This document shows positions 1 through 11,300 of a stretch of 64,000 bases of DNA, piece after piece. A model generated the notes under the pieces. That model had not been told where the DNA came from, searched no databases, and worked only from the letters and a program-made list of their open reading frames with translations. Within the stretch, counting starts at the first letter, position 1. Every line of letters starts with the position of its first letter. The position numbers and the translations under genes were made by a program. Where the stretch lies: contig CM055064.1 in assembly GCA_029204045.2 (NCBI GenBank), forward strand, positions 4,838,669 to 4,902,668. Reading direction: 5' to 3'. This DNA is from Tillandsia leiboldiana (lineage: Eukaryota; Streptophyta; Magnoliopsida; Poales; Bromeliaceae).

Positions 1-26
1 AAAAAAAAAGTTATAGACAAAGTCAG

Positions 27-183
27 TTGTACATCACACATTCCACCCCATCTAAGAGTACGAACTAATCTACCGGTCACTTCGAAGTGATCGGTGAAAT
101 TCATCCCACCCATCTGACCGGTGGAATTCACCCCTCTTGGATGTGTGAGGTGTAAAATATACACCACACTTGGAGTGTACAAA
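27..183. repeat. Diverged copy of the 172-bp Mutator-type MITE family (or a relative)
   Basis: The segment starts with GTTGTACATCACACA and ends with GGAGTGTAC. In between lie paired blocks (CACCCATCT, GGTCACTTCGAAGTGATC, ATTCACCCCTC) laid out like the four well-preserved 172-bp MITEs further right: hairpin-prone, with GTGTAC-type ends and a central GGTCACNTNNNGTGA core. Terminal GGAAAATGC / GAGCAATGC and a TSD are not clear, so this is probably an old copy or a sister family. Confidence 0.4.
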
Positions 184-1720
184 AAATATTTCCCGTTTAT
201 TAAATATATTATATAAAATTAAATAAAATCATATACTAAGAATAAATAAATTTGGAATATTTATTTTATTATAATTTGAATAATGTTTATTTTTCCTTAA
301 GTGTTAATTCTCAAAACAACTAGTCACAAGATGTCTGAGCAATAGATTTTTAAAATTTATAATTGTCAACACATAGTCTATTCAGATATTATAAATCGTA
401 CATATTAAAATCTAATTTAAAATTTTTAATATTATTTATCAAATATTTGATTATTAATGTTTTAAAATTAAATTAAATCAAATCAAATCAATATGATATT
501 TAATTTTTTAAAAATACTATATAGAAAAAGTTGTTTGTTTTGAAAATCTTTACCCTACGCATCGTGTAGTCCAAAAATTTAAAATTAATGTGTCGATCAG
601 TGTCCAAAATTTATCTATAGTATCTGAAAAGGAGCAAATAAATGTGTTGAATTTATCGAATTTATTCTAAAAATATTTCTTTATTCTTAAAACATATACA
701 TTATAAAATTTTCAATAAAATTTAAATTTACACTATAACAAATCTTAAATAAATTAAATATAATTCTTACTATTTTTCTACCAAATTAGATGATTATAAT
801 AATATAAAAAATAATTATTTCATCAAAATTCACAAGTAATATTTTTTAAAATTAATTTTTTTTTTTAATACAGAGCGTGCGTTGCACGCGCAGTTCTAAT
901 AGTAATTTTTATAATAGTAATTTTTATATGAGATGGGATAATATTTTATATACTCTTTAATACTTCAAAAATATCTTATTTATTTTTATTTTTTTATTTT
1001 AAATATGATGTTTATATATTTTTTCGTTATTCAAAAATATCACCACCGGTAATAACTGTTAAGTTATTTTCGGTTAAAATGGGATTGAATTTTTATTAAA
1101 GTTAAAAAAAATTAAAATATCTATTTTGCGCCTAACTTAAGGGAGAATACGAAAAATTAATGACGATAAAAAAATATATTTGAAAAATCAAAAAATCAAA
1201 ATATTTTTTTTGTCTCTAACTCAAGGATAAAATAATAATTTTATAAAAATAACGACTGTTTTAGAAATATATTTAAAAGAACTTGAAACTACAAAATGAC
1301 ATTTTTAATATTAATTTTCTAAGTAAGGTAAATAAAAAATTTGAAAAATTTATGGGGGTATATAAGTAATTGCCTTTTTTATATATATATATAATTTTTT
1401 CAAATATCAAAGTATTTACAATGAGTAAAATTTTGATTTTGACAATTTTAATAGTACGGTGTATGAAGTGTAGGTGTGCACCGGGTGCATTTAATAATTT
1501 CTCGTTACCGTTCATGCTATAAACGATGCCCTTTTCCATGTTCCGGCACCCGACCCGTTACTTTACACGTTACCCGCTAAAAAAATCCCCTCCCCCTGTG
1601 CGTTTCGCGTGATCACGAGGCGAAAAGACCGAAATACCCTCCAGCCCCGCGGGTCCCACCACACTCCGACTCCTCACTGTCCCGGGATTTCCATTTATTT
1701 ACGTTCATGCCCCGTAAGTA
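184..1720. other. AT-rich intergenic DNA without a recognisable gene
   Basis: No open frame here looks like a protein; short frames such as the one at 1273-1539 (-) are low-complexity. A compact hairpin followed by CTAA near 875-899 is listed separately as a possible Helitron end. Around 1540-1690 the base composition rises to GC-rich, but no conserved coding signal is visible. Confidence 0.6.
875..899 (+). mobile_element. Possible Helitron 3' terminus (hairpin plus CTAA)
   Basis: GCGTGC (875-880), loop GTT, GCACGC (884-889) forms a perfect 6-bp stem. It is followed seven bases later by CTAA at 896-899 and then T. A short GC-rich hairpin just before CTRR, inserted between A and T, is the hallmark of Helitron 3' ends. 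The 5' TC end was not found and may lie outside the window, so this is only a candidate terminus. Confidence 0.35.
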
Positions 1721-2165
1721 AAAAATTGTGTGGAGACCCGTCAACTATTGGGATTCTGAAATTAGCCCCTAAACTTTATTTGTTTTCCTAAATAGTAAGT
1801 GGAAAATTGTGTGGAGACCTCCTCAACTACGGGAGATTCTGAAATTGGCCCCTCAACTTTAATTGCTTTGATTAACACCATTTTAATTTCTATTTTTTTT
1901 AATTTGATTTATTCTGGTTATTTAAGTTATTTTTTTCTGATATTTAATGATTCAATTAGATATTATCAGTTAATTAATACGGTTTTACTTTTTATAAAGT
2001 TATTTAAATTTTTAAAATATTTAATATTTTTTTATTTTTTAATTAAAATTACTTAATTTTAAAAAACAACATATCAAAAAAGTGTCAAACAAAGTAAAAA
2101 TAGTTTAGCGTGACTATCTCCGAAATACCAATAGTTCAGGGGGTCGCCCAACATATTTACCTAAA
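1720..2165. repeat. Candidate non-autonomous element (GTGTGGAGA...CCTCAACT family)
   Basis: The phrase AAAATTGTGTGGAGAC...CTCAACTA...GGGATTCTGAAATT occurs twice here (about 1723-1775 and 1799-1860). Related phrases occur, partly inverted, near 15100-15185 and at both ends of about 15995-16605. The right side (about 2110-2165) carries an inverted counterpart (AATAGTTCAGGGGGTCGCC...ACATATTTACC). This suggests a recurrent AT-rich element with short inverted ends. Exact ends and TSDs could not be fixed. Confidence 0.35.
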
Positions 2166-3480
2166 AAAAAGAGAAATTAATTCCTATTTACTTATCCGAA
2201 AAAATATTTCAGTTAATAATTTTACGGCTGGAAAAATTATTTTTGTTTATTTTTTTTTTTTTAAGTGAATTTTCTTTCAGATTTCGTGGAAAATCGAAAG
2301 TGTTGTTTTCATTTTCCGAATTAAAATTTTTAAAACTTTTTTTAAAAAAAATTATGAAAAAATAAACTTTAGTTAATAAAAAATTCATTACTTTTTATTT
2401 CTAGATTAAAATTTTTTAAAAAAATATATGAAAATTTTCGAGGAACCAAACACCACATTTATAGGCCAAATTGATTAAGAAGATAATTTTGATTAATCAA
2501 AGTTAAATATAATTTGAATTAATCAAAGTTAATTAATGAAGCAAATGAATTAGAGCACAGAGATGCTCTGAATGGTGTTGGTACTCCGTACACCATGCAC
2601 CGTAGACCACCCACGCATCCACCAATCGTGTACGTCCGATCCATCACGTACGGCTCTGGATACTCCATTGAATCCTATATCCCTCCCCTATTATTATATT
2701 TAAGAATCCAAGGCACCTGTGGATTTATTATACATTGTTACACCCTCTAAAATTTTCACTAATTTTTTAAAAAAAAGATATAAAATTTATTTATTTATTT
2801 AAATTAATTATTTAGATTTAATATTTCATCTATATTAATATACATTAAAGAGCAAACAAAGATTTTGGATTTGTCAAATTCTACTCTGATATGTTTAAAA
2901 AAAATTTATTTGATTTTAGTCGACACAATTAAAAATTTATATCTAAATTTTATGGCTAAATTAAAATAATTATGACCAATAATATTTATTTACTTATTTA
3001 TTAAAATTCATAAATAAAATTAATTTTCTTAAGAATTTTAGCTCTTTTGTAAGCAAAGAGTTTGTGTCATTTGATCCCTTTTTTTTTAAATCCTAAAAGA
3101 ATTTAAAGTTATTCAATCTCTCTATATAGTTTTTAAATTATTACACTAAAAACCAGTAAAAATTCAAATTCAAATAATGACTTAATATAAATTAAAATTA
3201 TTTTTTTAAAAAAAAAAAATTGATTATCTTCATACGGTGGTACGCGAGGGCATTCCTTAGCGTTGTAAATAAACCAACTCCGAGGGGCATTTTCGTACTA
3301 AAAATATTATAACTACTCCAACCCACCGCGCTAGCCGTTAATTTCTCCCACTCGAATCCCGCGTAAGAAGAAGTCGGCGGCTTCATCCCTCTCCGGCGCC
3401 GACTTTACTCCGAAACTCGACTTCCACTGCGAACAAGAAGTGGATTCGGCGCTCCCATTTCCGAGACCCAAATCCCCCCC
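2166..3480. other. AT-rich DNA upstream of the TauE gene
   Basis: No coding signal is seen until the GC rise at about 3300. The last 150 bases probably hold the promoter and 5' leader of the TauE gene, but no single TATA box stands out. Frames on the minus strand at 3198-3577 run antisense to the leader and first exon, without family resemblance. Confidence 0.5.
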
Positions 3481-3488
3481 CCCGGCAA

Positions 3489-3509
3489 AAAATAATAATA
3501 ATAATAATA
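3489..3509 (+). repeat. (AAT)n tract directly before the TauE start codon
   Basis: Seven AAT units run straight into the ATG at 3510, after a run of nine C residues at 3474-3482. Both are likely to be length-polymorphic, and they lie in the presumed 5' UTR. Confidence 0.7.
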
Positions 3510-6500
3510 ATGGCGGGAAAGCGGGTGCTGACGTGGCAGCTGTCGGCGGCGCCGGTCGTGCTGAGCTGTTGTCTCATGCTGTCGGCGGCGGCGGCGGCGG
3601 CGGCGGCGGATGTCGGGGGAGAAGAGGTTTCCGAAAAAGGAAATGTCGGCGCTTCGGATTATTTACTAAAAGTAGTAAACTTTTTATGGCAACCCGATGA
3701 GTCCTCGTACCAACATTCGTGGCCAGTGAGTAAAATTTTCTCATTTTCGTTTCTTTTCTTTTTTTTTTCTAAATTTAATCGATGTTTTAGGTAATGTGCA
3801 TTGTTTGAATCTTTGGATTTTAAGGAGATGAAATTTGGGTGGAAAATTGTGGTGGGTTCGATAATCGGATTCTTCGGGGCGGCGTTCGGAAGCGTCGGCG
3901 GCGTCGGCGGCGGCGGAATCTTCGTCCCGATGCTCACTCTCATCATCGGCTTCGATCCCAAATCATCCACCGCGATATCAAAATGTACGATTTTATTTTT
4001 ATTTTACTTTGTATTTTGTATATGTTCTTGTTAGTTTAATTCATTGGTGTAATCTCAACTTGATGATTTAAAGTGTACATGAACATTGTTAAGCATTAGT
4101 AGGAGAATGGAAGTACACTTTCCATGTGTTTACTAGTGGAAGTTTCTCGGAAGGTGCAGAAAAAGTGTACTTTTTTTTTTGATTAAACAGGGGTTGAACC
4201 CTATTTGAAGAACAGGAAATACAAAGTGCTCGCGCCTCAACACGATCTGTCCACCTCCACACTCAAGACTAATCCTAGCTGCAGGCAAACAGAAAATTTG
4301 GGCAGCCCCCTCCCGTAAACCTACCGTATACATCCCAATACAATACATCAGGGGAAGCCATTTAGCCTAAAACTACCTCAGAGCAAAGAACACTTAAGCA
4401 TTAAACAATGGAGAAGGCTCGAAGATGTGCCAGGTACTACAGAAATTGTTTACAGCAAACCCACTAACTGCCTCTTCATTGCTGCAACTCCAAGCTTGAG
4501 GCTTCTCAGCGCTGCCCCCTTGCTAAGACGCGAAGAGTGAGTTGGGAGCTCTATCATTAGTACCATTACCTAGTGTAGCTGCTTGAGGCGAAAGAGGTGT
4601 AGTAGGTTCAGAACCAGCCCCTCGGCCACAGCATCCGCAGACCTGTCCGAGCCCGTTCTCCTTCATAATTGCCCTCCCAGATTCCTGCACCAAAAATTAA
4701 TAAAATTCACCGCTCTCTTGCCGCATTCCTCCGAGTTTGAGAGGCGATCTTCGAAGATTCTTTGGTTCCGCTCCATCCAAAGTACCCAGCAAGTGGCCGC
4801 AATGCAAGTGTACTTTTTTAGCTACCAAAGATAAAACATCTTATCTTAGTGCGTGTGCTTATTCGACATATACGGTGGAGATCAGATGAATCATGCCACG
4901 TGTACTGATAGGAGAGATGTTAGACGAAAATTTAAGCGATTAAATGATATGTGTGAAGAGTCACGGTCACGTAGAGCTGAGAGGGGGCTTAGGACTGACT
5001 CTGATGTCGTGTTGTAAACTGCATTCGTTGATTAAATTGCTTAGTTATTAGAAACTTCTAAGACATTGCTGCTACAGTTAGAATTATGTTCTTTGTTCAG
5101 TTTGGCAACTGAAAATGCTCTTCAGATTTGTGTGCTTTTGAGAGATTGATATTGTGGCCTATTTGGGCAGGCATGATCATGGGTGCAGCAGGATCAACAG
5201 TCTATTACAACCTTAAGCTTCGACATCCGACTCTAGAAATGCCCATAATCGACTACGACTTGGCTTTGCTCTTCCAGCCGATGCTCATGCTCGGTATCAG
5301 CATCGGAGTCGCTTTTAACGTCCTATTTGCCGATTGGATGGTGACAGTTCTTCTGATCATCCTGTTCTTAGGTAATTCGAAAAATCTTTGTTATCATCTG
5401 TCTGTAGTAAGCATAAAATTCTCACGAATCCTATTGCCTGCTGCTGTTTACAGGAACATCGTCGAAGGCATTTATGAAGGGCGTCGATACGTGGAAGAAA
5501 GAAACGCTTGCGAAAAAGGTACGCCTTGTCGTCTTTTGGGTGCGGTGTGATTGATATGGTAATTCAACTTGAATGCTGATTCTTTGTTGTCCTTTTCCGT
5601 AATTGAAGGAGGCCGCAAGACGATCGGAGTCAAATGGTAAGCAAATAAAAGTTCCTTTACAGTTTCTTGTTAAAATGATATATACCAATTCCTATTTGAA
5701 TTTGGCCCAGAAAATGAAAAGATCGAGTACAAAGCACTCCCTACTGGTCCAGGAAATGCTCAGAAGGGGCCAAAGACTCCAGATTCTGAGGTATATATGC
5801 GTAACTAACTTCTCGCCGCTTACTTAATTTGAGATATTAACACATAACAAATTCAGGTATCAATTTTTGAGAATGTTTGCTGGAAAGAGCTCGGTCTTCT
5901 TATGCTCGTCTGGGTGGCGTTCCTCGTGTTGCAAATTATTAAGGTGAGCTTATTTCCGAGTATTCGGGATCACTTCATAATCATTCTTAACACAAAGATG
6001 CTGATAAATTGAACTTTACTTTTAATGGCTTATGCAGAATGATACATCGAACTGTTCGATATCGTACTGGACATTAAACTTGCTTCAGGTAATGTGCCGT
6101 ACGTGCTTCATCTTTACTTAAATGGAGAATGTTACAAAATTACCGATACAAAATATTTCGCAGATTCCTGTTGCTGTCGGAGTGACTGGGTACGAGGCTT
6201 TTAGCTTATACACTGGAAAGCGAGTGATTGCGTCGAAGGGAGATCAAGGGACTGATTGGAGAGTTCTTCAGCTATTTCTATACTGTTCTTGCGGTGTTCT
6301 TGCTGGAGTAGTGGGCGGACTACTTGGTCTCGGTGGAGGTTTCATTCTAGGGCCTCTTTTCTTGGAACTGGGCATTCCTCCACAGGTAAGTTCATTGCAT
6401 TCTTCAATTATATTCTGAACACTTGCTTGCATCTAGTAGATCACAACAATCAAATTAGGTAAGAAAAAAGTTGATTAAGGAGTCGATTAAATGAATTAGT

Positions 6501-7147
6501 TCATCTTTGTATTGTATTTAATTGCTGGGTATAATCATTGTACAGGTCTCGAGTGCGACCGCCACCTTTGCAATGACCTTTTCTGCGTCGATGTCCGTAG
6601 TAGAGTACTACCTATTAAAGCGCTTCCCTGTCCCTTACGGTAATAGAATTTTCCGATATGTTTTCTGTTTTATGCTAAACTTATCGAGATTTAGTTCGAT
6701 TTCATCATAAAGGAACTCATCCAGTTCCCTTACTAACACTACTTAACTGGTTCCGTAATGCACTTAAAAGTCCATTTCTTTCTCCTTTATCTAATTCTCG
6801 CGAACGTTATCTCGCATTTTGGGTGGCAGCTCTATTCTTTGTCGCCGTGGCAACAGTTGCTGCTTTTATAGGCCAACATGCAGTGCGAAAGCTGATTAAC
6901 ATACTGGGGAGGGCTTCTCTCATCATTTTCATCCTCGCTTTCACCATTTTCGTCAGTGCAATTTCGTTAGGTAATAATATCAAGAATAGCAATCTCTTCG
7001 ATCTAAAACATCTGTGCATGCCCCTCACATGTTCTCGTAAAATATTTGGCGAATGCTGCAGGTGGAGTCGGCATTTCGAACATGATACAGAAGATCAGCC
7101 ACCACGAGTACATGGGGTTCGAGAACCTGTGCAAGTACCAACCATAG
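3510..7147 (+). CDS. Sulfite exporter TauE/SafE family membrane protein (12 exons)
   Basis: Exons by eye: 3510-3725, 3825-3984, 5171-5371, 5454-5518, 5609-5636, 5711-5790, 5857-5943, 6038-6088, 6164-6385, 6546-6639, 6830-6970, 7062-7147; every intron is GT-AG and the sum is 1431 nt (476 aa). The N-terminus has a hydrophobic signal-like stretch ending in eight alanines. The two TauE half-repeats are clear: exon 2 has GAAFGSVGGVGGGGIFVP and exon 9 has GVVGGLLGLGGGFILGP, each followed by membrane segments. A hydrophilic Lys/Glu-rich loop (exons 4-6) lies between them. The family comprises multi-pass anion transporters, in bacteria for sulfite or sulfonates; plant substrates are largely unproven, so no symbol is given. 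The start is the first ATG after a short (ATA)n tract, followed by the signal-like segment. Intron 2 carries a LINE. The product ends NLCKYQP, as plant relatives do. Confidence 0.9.
4171..4805 (-). mobile_element. 5'-truncated LINE (L1-type) insertion in TauE intron 2
   Basis: On the minus strand, bases near 4770-4690 encode LWMERNQRIFEDR, the C-terminal signature of plant L1-type reverse transcriptase / RNase H-like proteins. The minus-strand 3' end is a poly(A) seen as T10 at 4171-4180. The insert is flanked by a 14-bp direct repeat, AAGTGTACTTTTTT, at 4163-4176 and 4806-4819, the TSD expected from target-primed reverse transcription. Only the last few hundred bases of the element are present, and the frame is not intact. 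It lies antisense to the host gene, within one intron. Confidence 0.8.
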
Positions 7148-7296
7148 CATCAAGAAGATGGGAGGCAGCAGTAGATAATTTATCTAAATTTACTTGTTAC
7201 TCCGCGAGCTTTTCGCTCTCTTGTAGTTTACAAGGGGCTTTGAGAATTAGCCTTTTTCACCTTTTATAGCCAAGTTTTTTACAGTTTAGCCTTCAT

Positions 7297-7302
7297 AATA
7301 AA
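7297..7302 (+). terminator. Probable poly(A) signal AATAAA of the TauE gene
   Basis: A canonical AATAAA lies 150 bases after the stop codon, in a T-rich 3' UTR. This is a sensible place for cleavage and polyadenylation. Confidence 0.5.
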
Positions 7303-8364
7303 AATACCTTCAAAGTTGTTTCTTTTCTTCATATATTCATTCACCTGTGTCTTATACATATCATTTTATTCCTTCAACAATGGCAGATCATATTGGTTTT
7401 CTCATTTTATTTTTATTTGATTTCACATGTTTGATAGCTAGATCTATCCTTATAGATTACTAATACTAGTTTGATTATATGTAATGTAGCATTATTGAAA
7501 GTGGGGGTTAGCTGGGAGTGAACTTGATCTACATTTACCCACATGCCTGACATAGAACACATCAGAGAGTACAAGTTATACTTGATACTCTTATTTAGCT
7601 ATAAAAATTATATATCAATTATCAATTATCTGATAAAATCATTTGACCATGCCTGAGCTTTCCACCTCTTTCCTGACAAGGGTGAAAAAAGATGGGAGGT
7701 AGAGCAGTCATTTTATATCTGTGTTTTCCGTAAACTGCTTCTTTGATACATGGCACTAGTACTGGTTCTTCTTAGTCTTAACATCATTTATTGTATTCTG
7801 ATCCAAACATTTGCTTAATCATATGCCCATGTTGTTATTTCTAGATTGTAGACCTTCATAGCCCCCCACCAGAAGACTACAAAAGAACTGCTGTGTTTAA
7901 GTCACTTAATTGGAGGAACATATCTTTGTTTAGGGCTTACTTAGCATCAGAAGTGCGAATTTCGACAGATTGATCCTTTGTATCATCCTGCTGCTGCTCA
8001 ACTGTTTCTTGTTGAAGAAATATTGTCTGGGCTTTTTTTTTTTGCTCTCCCTTGTACCTTTTGTATGGTCTGTGTTCTGATATCTTCTATCCACACGCGC
8101 AACAGAGGGAGAGAGAATAAATTCAGCAGCACTAGTCTCTTTTTTCAATTTTATCAAACAAGAACAGTTCTCCAACAGATTCCATATTGTAAATATTATT
8201 GTAAACATTTACTCCCTCAGGAGATATCTGTAATCAAAAATCGTTCTACTGTTACATTCAGATTCTATACTGTGAATATTTTTCTCAAACAAATGAAAAG
8301 TCTGTCAAAATATTCTTAATCTACTACCCATAAATGGAAGTAGAAATGATTTTGTCGCGATCTA
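7303..8364. other. Convergent intergenic region between TauE and PDIL genes
   Basis: The two genes point at each other across about 1.2 kb from stop codon to stop codon. Frames at 7930-8319 on both strands resemble no family. Nothing else is identified. Confidence 0.6.
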
Positions 8365-11300
8365 TTATAGTTCATCCTTCTTCTCTTGCTCGACATTGGA
8401 GGCAACTTCAGCGTCTTTCGATCTTACATGTTCTTTGACGAAGCCTACCATATCTTTCAAGCTTGATTTCTTCGACAGTTTGATCTGCATAATTAAATAG
8501 ATTTTCGATAGCCAAGACAAAATATGTACGCATTAGATGAAGTACATCGGATACAGGGGTTTACATACCGGCTTTGATTTGTCTCCCGCAGGATAAAATA
8601 AGAGCGTTGGATAGTTCGTTACCTGCGACATAGTCAAGGTCTTGAGCTGAATCATTCTACGCAAGCCTCTCTTTGTTATGTCAAATAACAAAATAACATA
8701 ATACCCTGTTTGACCTTCATATCATCTTAAGAGCGAGGCGTTCACTTTGTTCTCTCTATAACAGTGCAAAATCCTAGTATTGCGACGTGCTTTTTAAAGC
8801 AAAGACATCCACTCAAGATGGTGGGTTTGGCCGTTTACAAATATATGGATCGATGAATTCAGAACTTAGTTTGAAGCGGCTTTCTACTAGGTAAAACTTC
8901 GTAAAACCCCCTATGATATAGAGCTTTTCCACTCTATTACCTATGTTCAAAGAATAACACTCTGCTGTCCTGCCGTTACTATGTTTCCTGTAAGGAGTTG
9001 CTATTGAAATGTCGTTAACACATCATTTGACGCACTAAGGCTATGTTTGGTCGGGGGATAAAGGGGGAATAACTCCTTTATCCCCCATTTATCCCCCAAA
9101 CAAAAAAAAAAAAGAGGGAGGGATTTGTTATCCCCCATTTATCCCCCAAATAAAAAAAAAAGAGGGAGGGATTTGTTATCCCTCCCTTAACGGGCTATTC
9201 TGAAATAGCCCGTTAAGGAGGGAGATAACAATTCCCCCCATTGGTGGAAATAAGGTTGTTCCCACCCGAAAACAACCTTATTTCCATCTTTTTTTTAATT
9301 TTTTTAAATTTAAATTAAAGTTTATAAAATTTATAAAATTTTAAATTTAAATTTTTTTGTTTTATAAATTTTAAAATTTTTAACTTTAATTTTTTATAAA
9401 TTTAAAAATTTAGAAATTTAAAATTTATACAAATTTTGTATATATAAATTTTTAATTTTTTTATAGAAATTTTTTAATTTATAAAAATTTAAAAATTAAA
9501 ATTTTTACATAATCTTTTACACATTTTTTGAGATAATTAAAATTTAAAATTTTAAATTTAGAGAAATTTTAAATTTTATAACTTAAAATTTGTAACTTTA
9601 ATTTTTAATAAATTTATAAATTTAATAAATTTTAAAATTTATACAAATTTTAATTTTTTTAACTTTAATTTTAAAAAAATTAAGCAGTATTATTTACTAA
9701 AATATAAATTTTAATTTATACAAATATTAATTATTATTTAATTAATATTTTATATTAATTAATTAGATAAAATATTATTATTTTAAAATTATAATTATTT
9801 TTATTTTTTCACTATTCTCGTTTATTCTAATAAATGAACCAAACACAATTTCAGCTATTCCTAAGAATAACAGCTTTACAAACCAAACACTATTTTTCTT
9901 TTATCCCTGACTATTCCGGAATAGCAAGCTATCACAGGGATAAAAAAATTTATCCCCAAACTCATAATCTCCGAACCAAACATTACCTAAGAGGCTCTAC
10001 GTAAGAATTAATTACTTTTATCTTATTGATTTTCCTAAATTTATAATGATTTAATCGGTCATGTGATTGTTGCGCAACTTGATTTAACAACATTAAGACA
10101 GCTGGTCCAACATATAGAAGTAACTTTTATGCTTGTCATATATTCTTTCAGTCGTTAAATTTCCTGTAAGCAACATTGTCTGGCCGGGTTATATTTTAGT
10201 GGATAAGATGCTAACGGCTGATACGACTTCCATGGATTCAGGCATCTGAATATCTAGAAACTAAGTTTATTCTTTGCTTTCTCACTAACCTTTCAAAGAC
10301 TAGAGAGATCAGTATTATAGTGATTAGAAACAATAGTATTCCCATCATATGTCGGTAGATTAACTGACCTGCAATTTCGGATGTTCATTCAGAGAAGCAT
10401 CAATTCTGGCGATTTTTAGGTTGTCTGCTCCTTTGAAATGCTTGGCCAATTTTTCTACCTGTTTACTCGTAGCCTCACAGTCAATGCACCAAGGTGTATA
10501 CACCTTCCATTTGAATTAAAAGGTTAGCGATTCTTCGTAAAATTGAATTTAACCAAAACCAGAAAAAAGTTTGACAGAAAATTAAACGATACAAGTTGAA
10601 AAAATTCAGTCATTATAATATGCACACCTCAAGAAGAACATTTTCAGGACTGTCCAAGACAGCAGCATCAAATGTTTTACCCACAACCTTTTCAACACCT
10701 CCCTTCTGCATTTTTCCGGATAAAAAATTGTCAACCTATGCAAAAGTTATATAGTAACCATGCCAAAAATGCTGAAGAGCAAGGTAACTCCATTTTGTCT
10801 AGCTTCGTGAGAACACAACTAGGCCATGGCCTTTATGAAGACTACTTTATGTGAAGTTTTCAGGATGGTAACTACTAAGATACACAATTTAACAAAGAAA
10901 AGAACCAAGTTCACGTTTTCCTAAAATTATATGTATCGTTTATGATGATTCCAACCTAAAGAGGAAAATATAAAATTTGTTGATGCTAAACAAATTTTAC
11001 ATTATTCTGGCTTCCATAGGCGAAAGGAAAATTCCTACATATGCTATCTAAGTGTTTAGTATAAGATTTTCTAGGGGATATCGTTCTTATGCTTATTAGG
11101 GTTGATCATAGAGGACAAAAGATATAGGTAAATTTAGCATCTCAACTAGCTAATTTCCAATCCAACAAATGGATGCTTACTTCACTTGGCAATGGTTCTG
11201 ATTTGAAGTATGGTGTGAGAGTACCATGCAGCAGCCCTGAGCAAAATTCCTGGTAACAGATTTAAATATTGCCATTATATGTGATGAAGGGGGGGGAGAA

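Noticed and set aside
1609..2056. Two short plus-strand frames with KLCGDPSTIG / ENCVETSSTTG
   Set aside because: Their similarity to each other reflects a duplicated non-coding repeat phrase, not protein homology.
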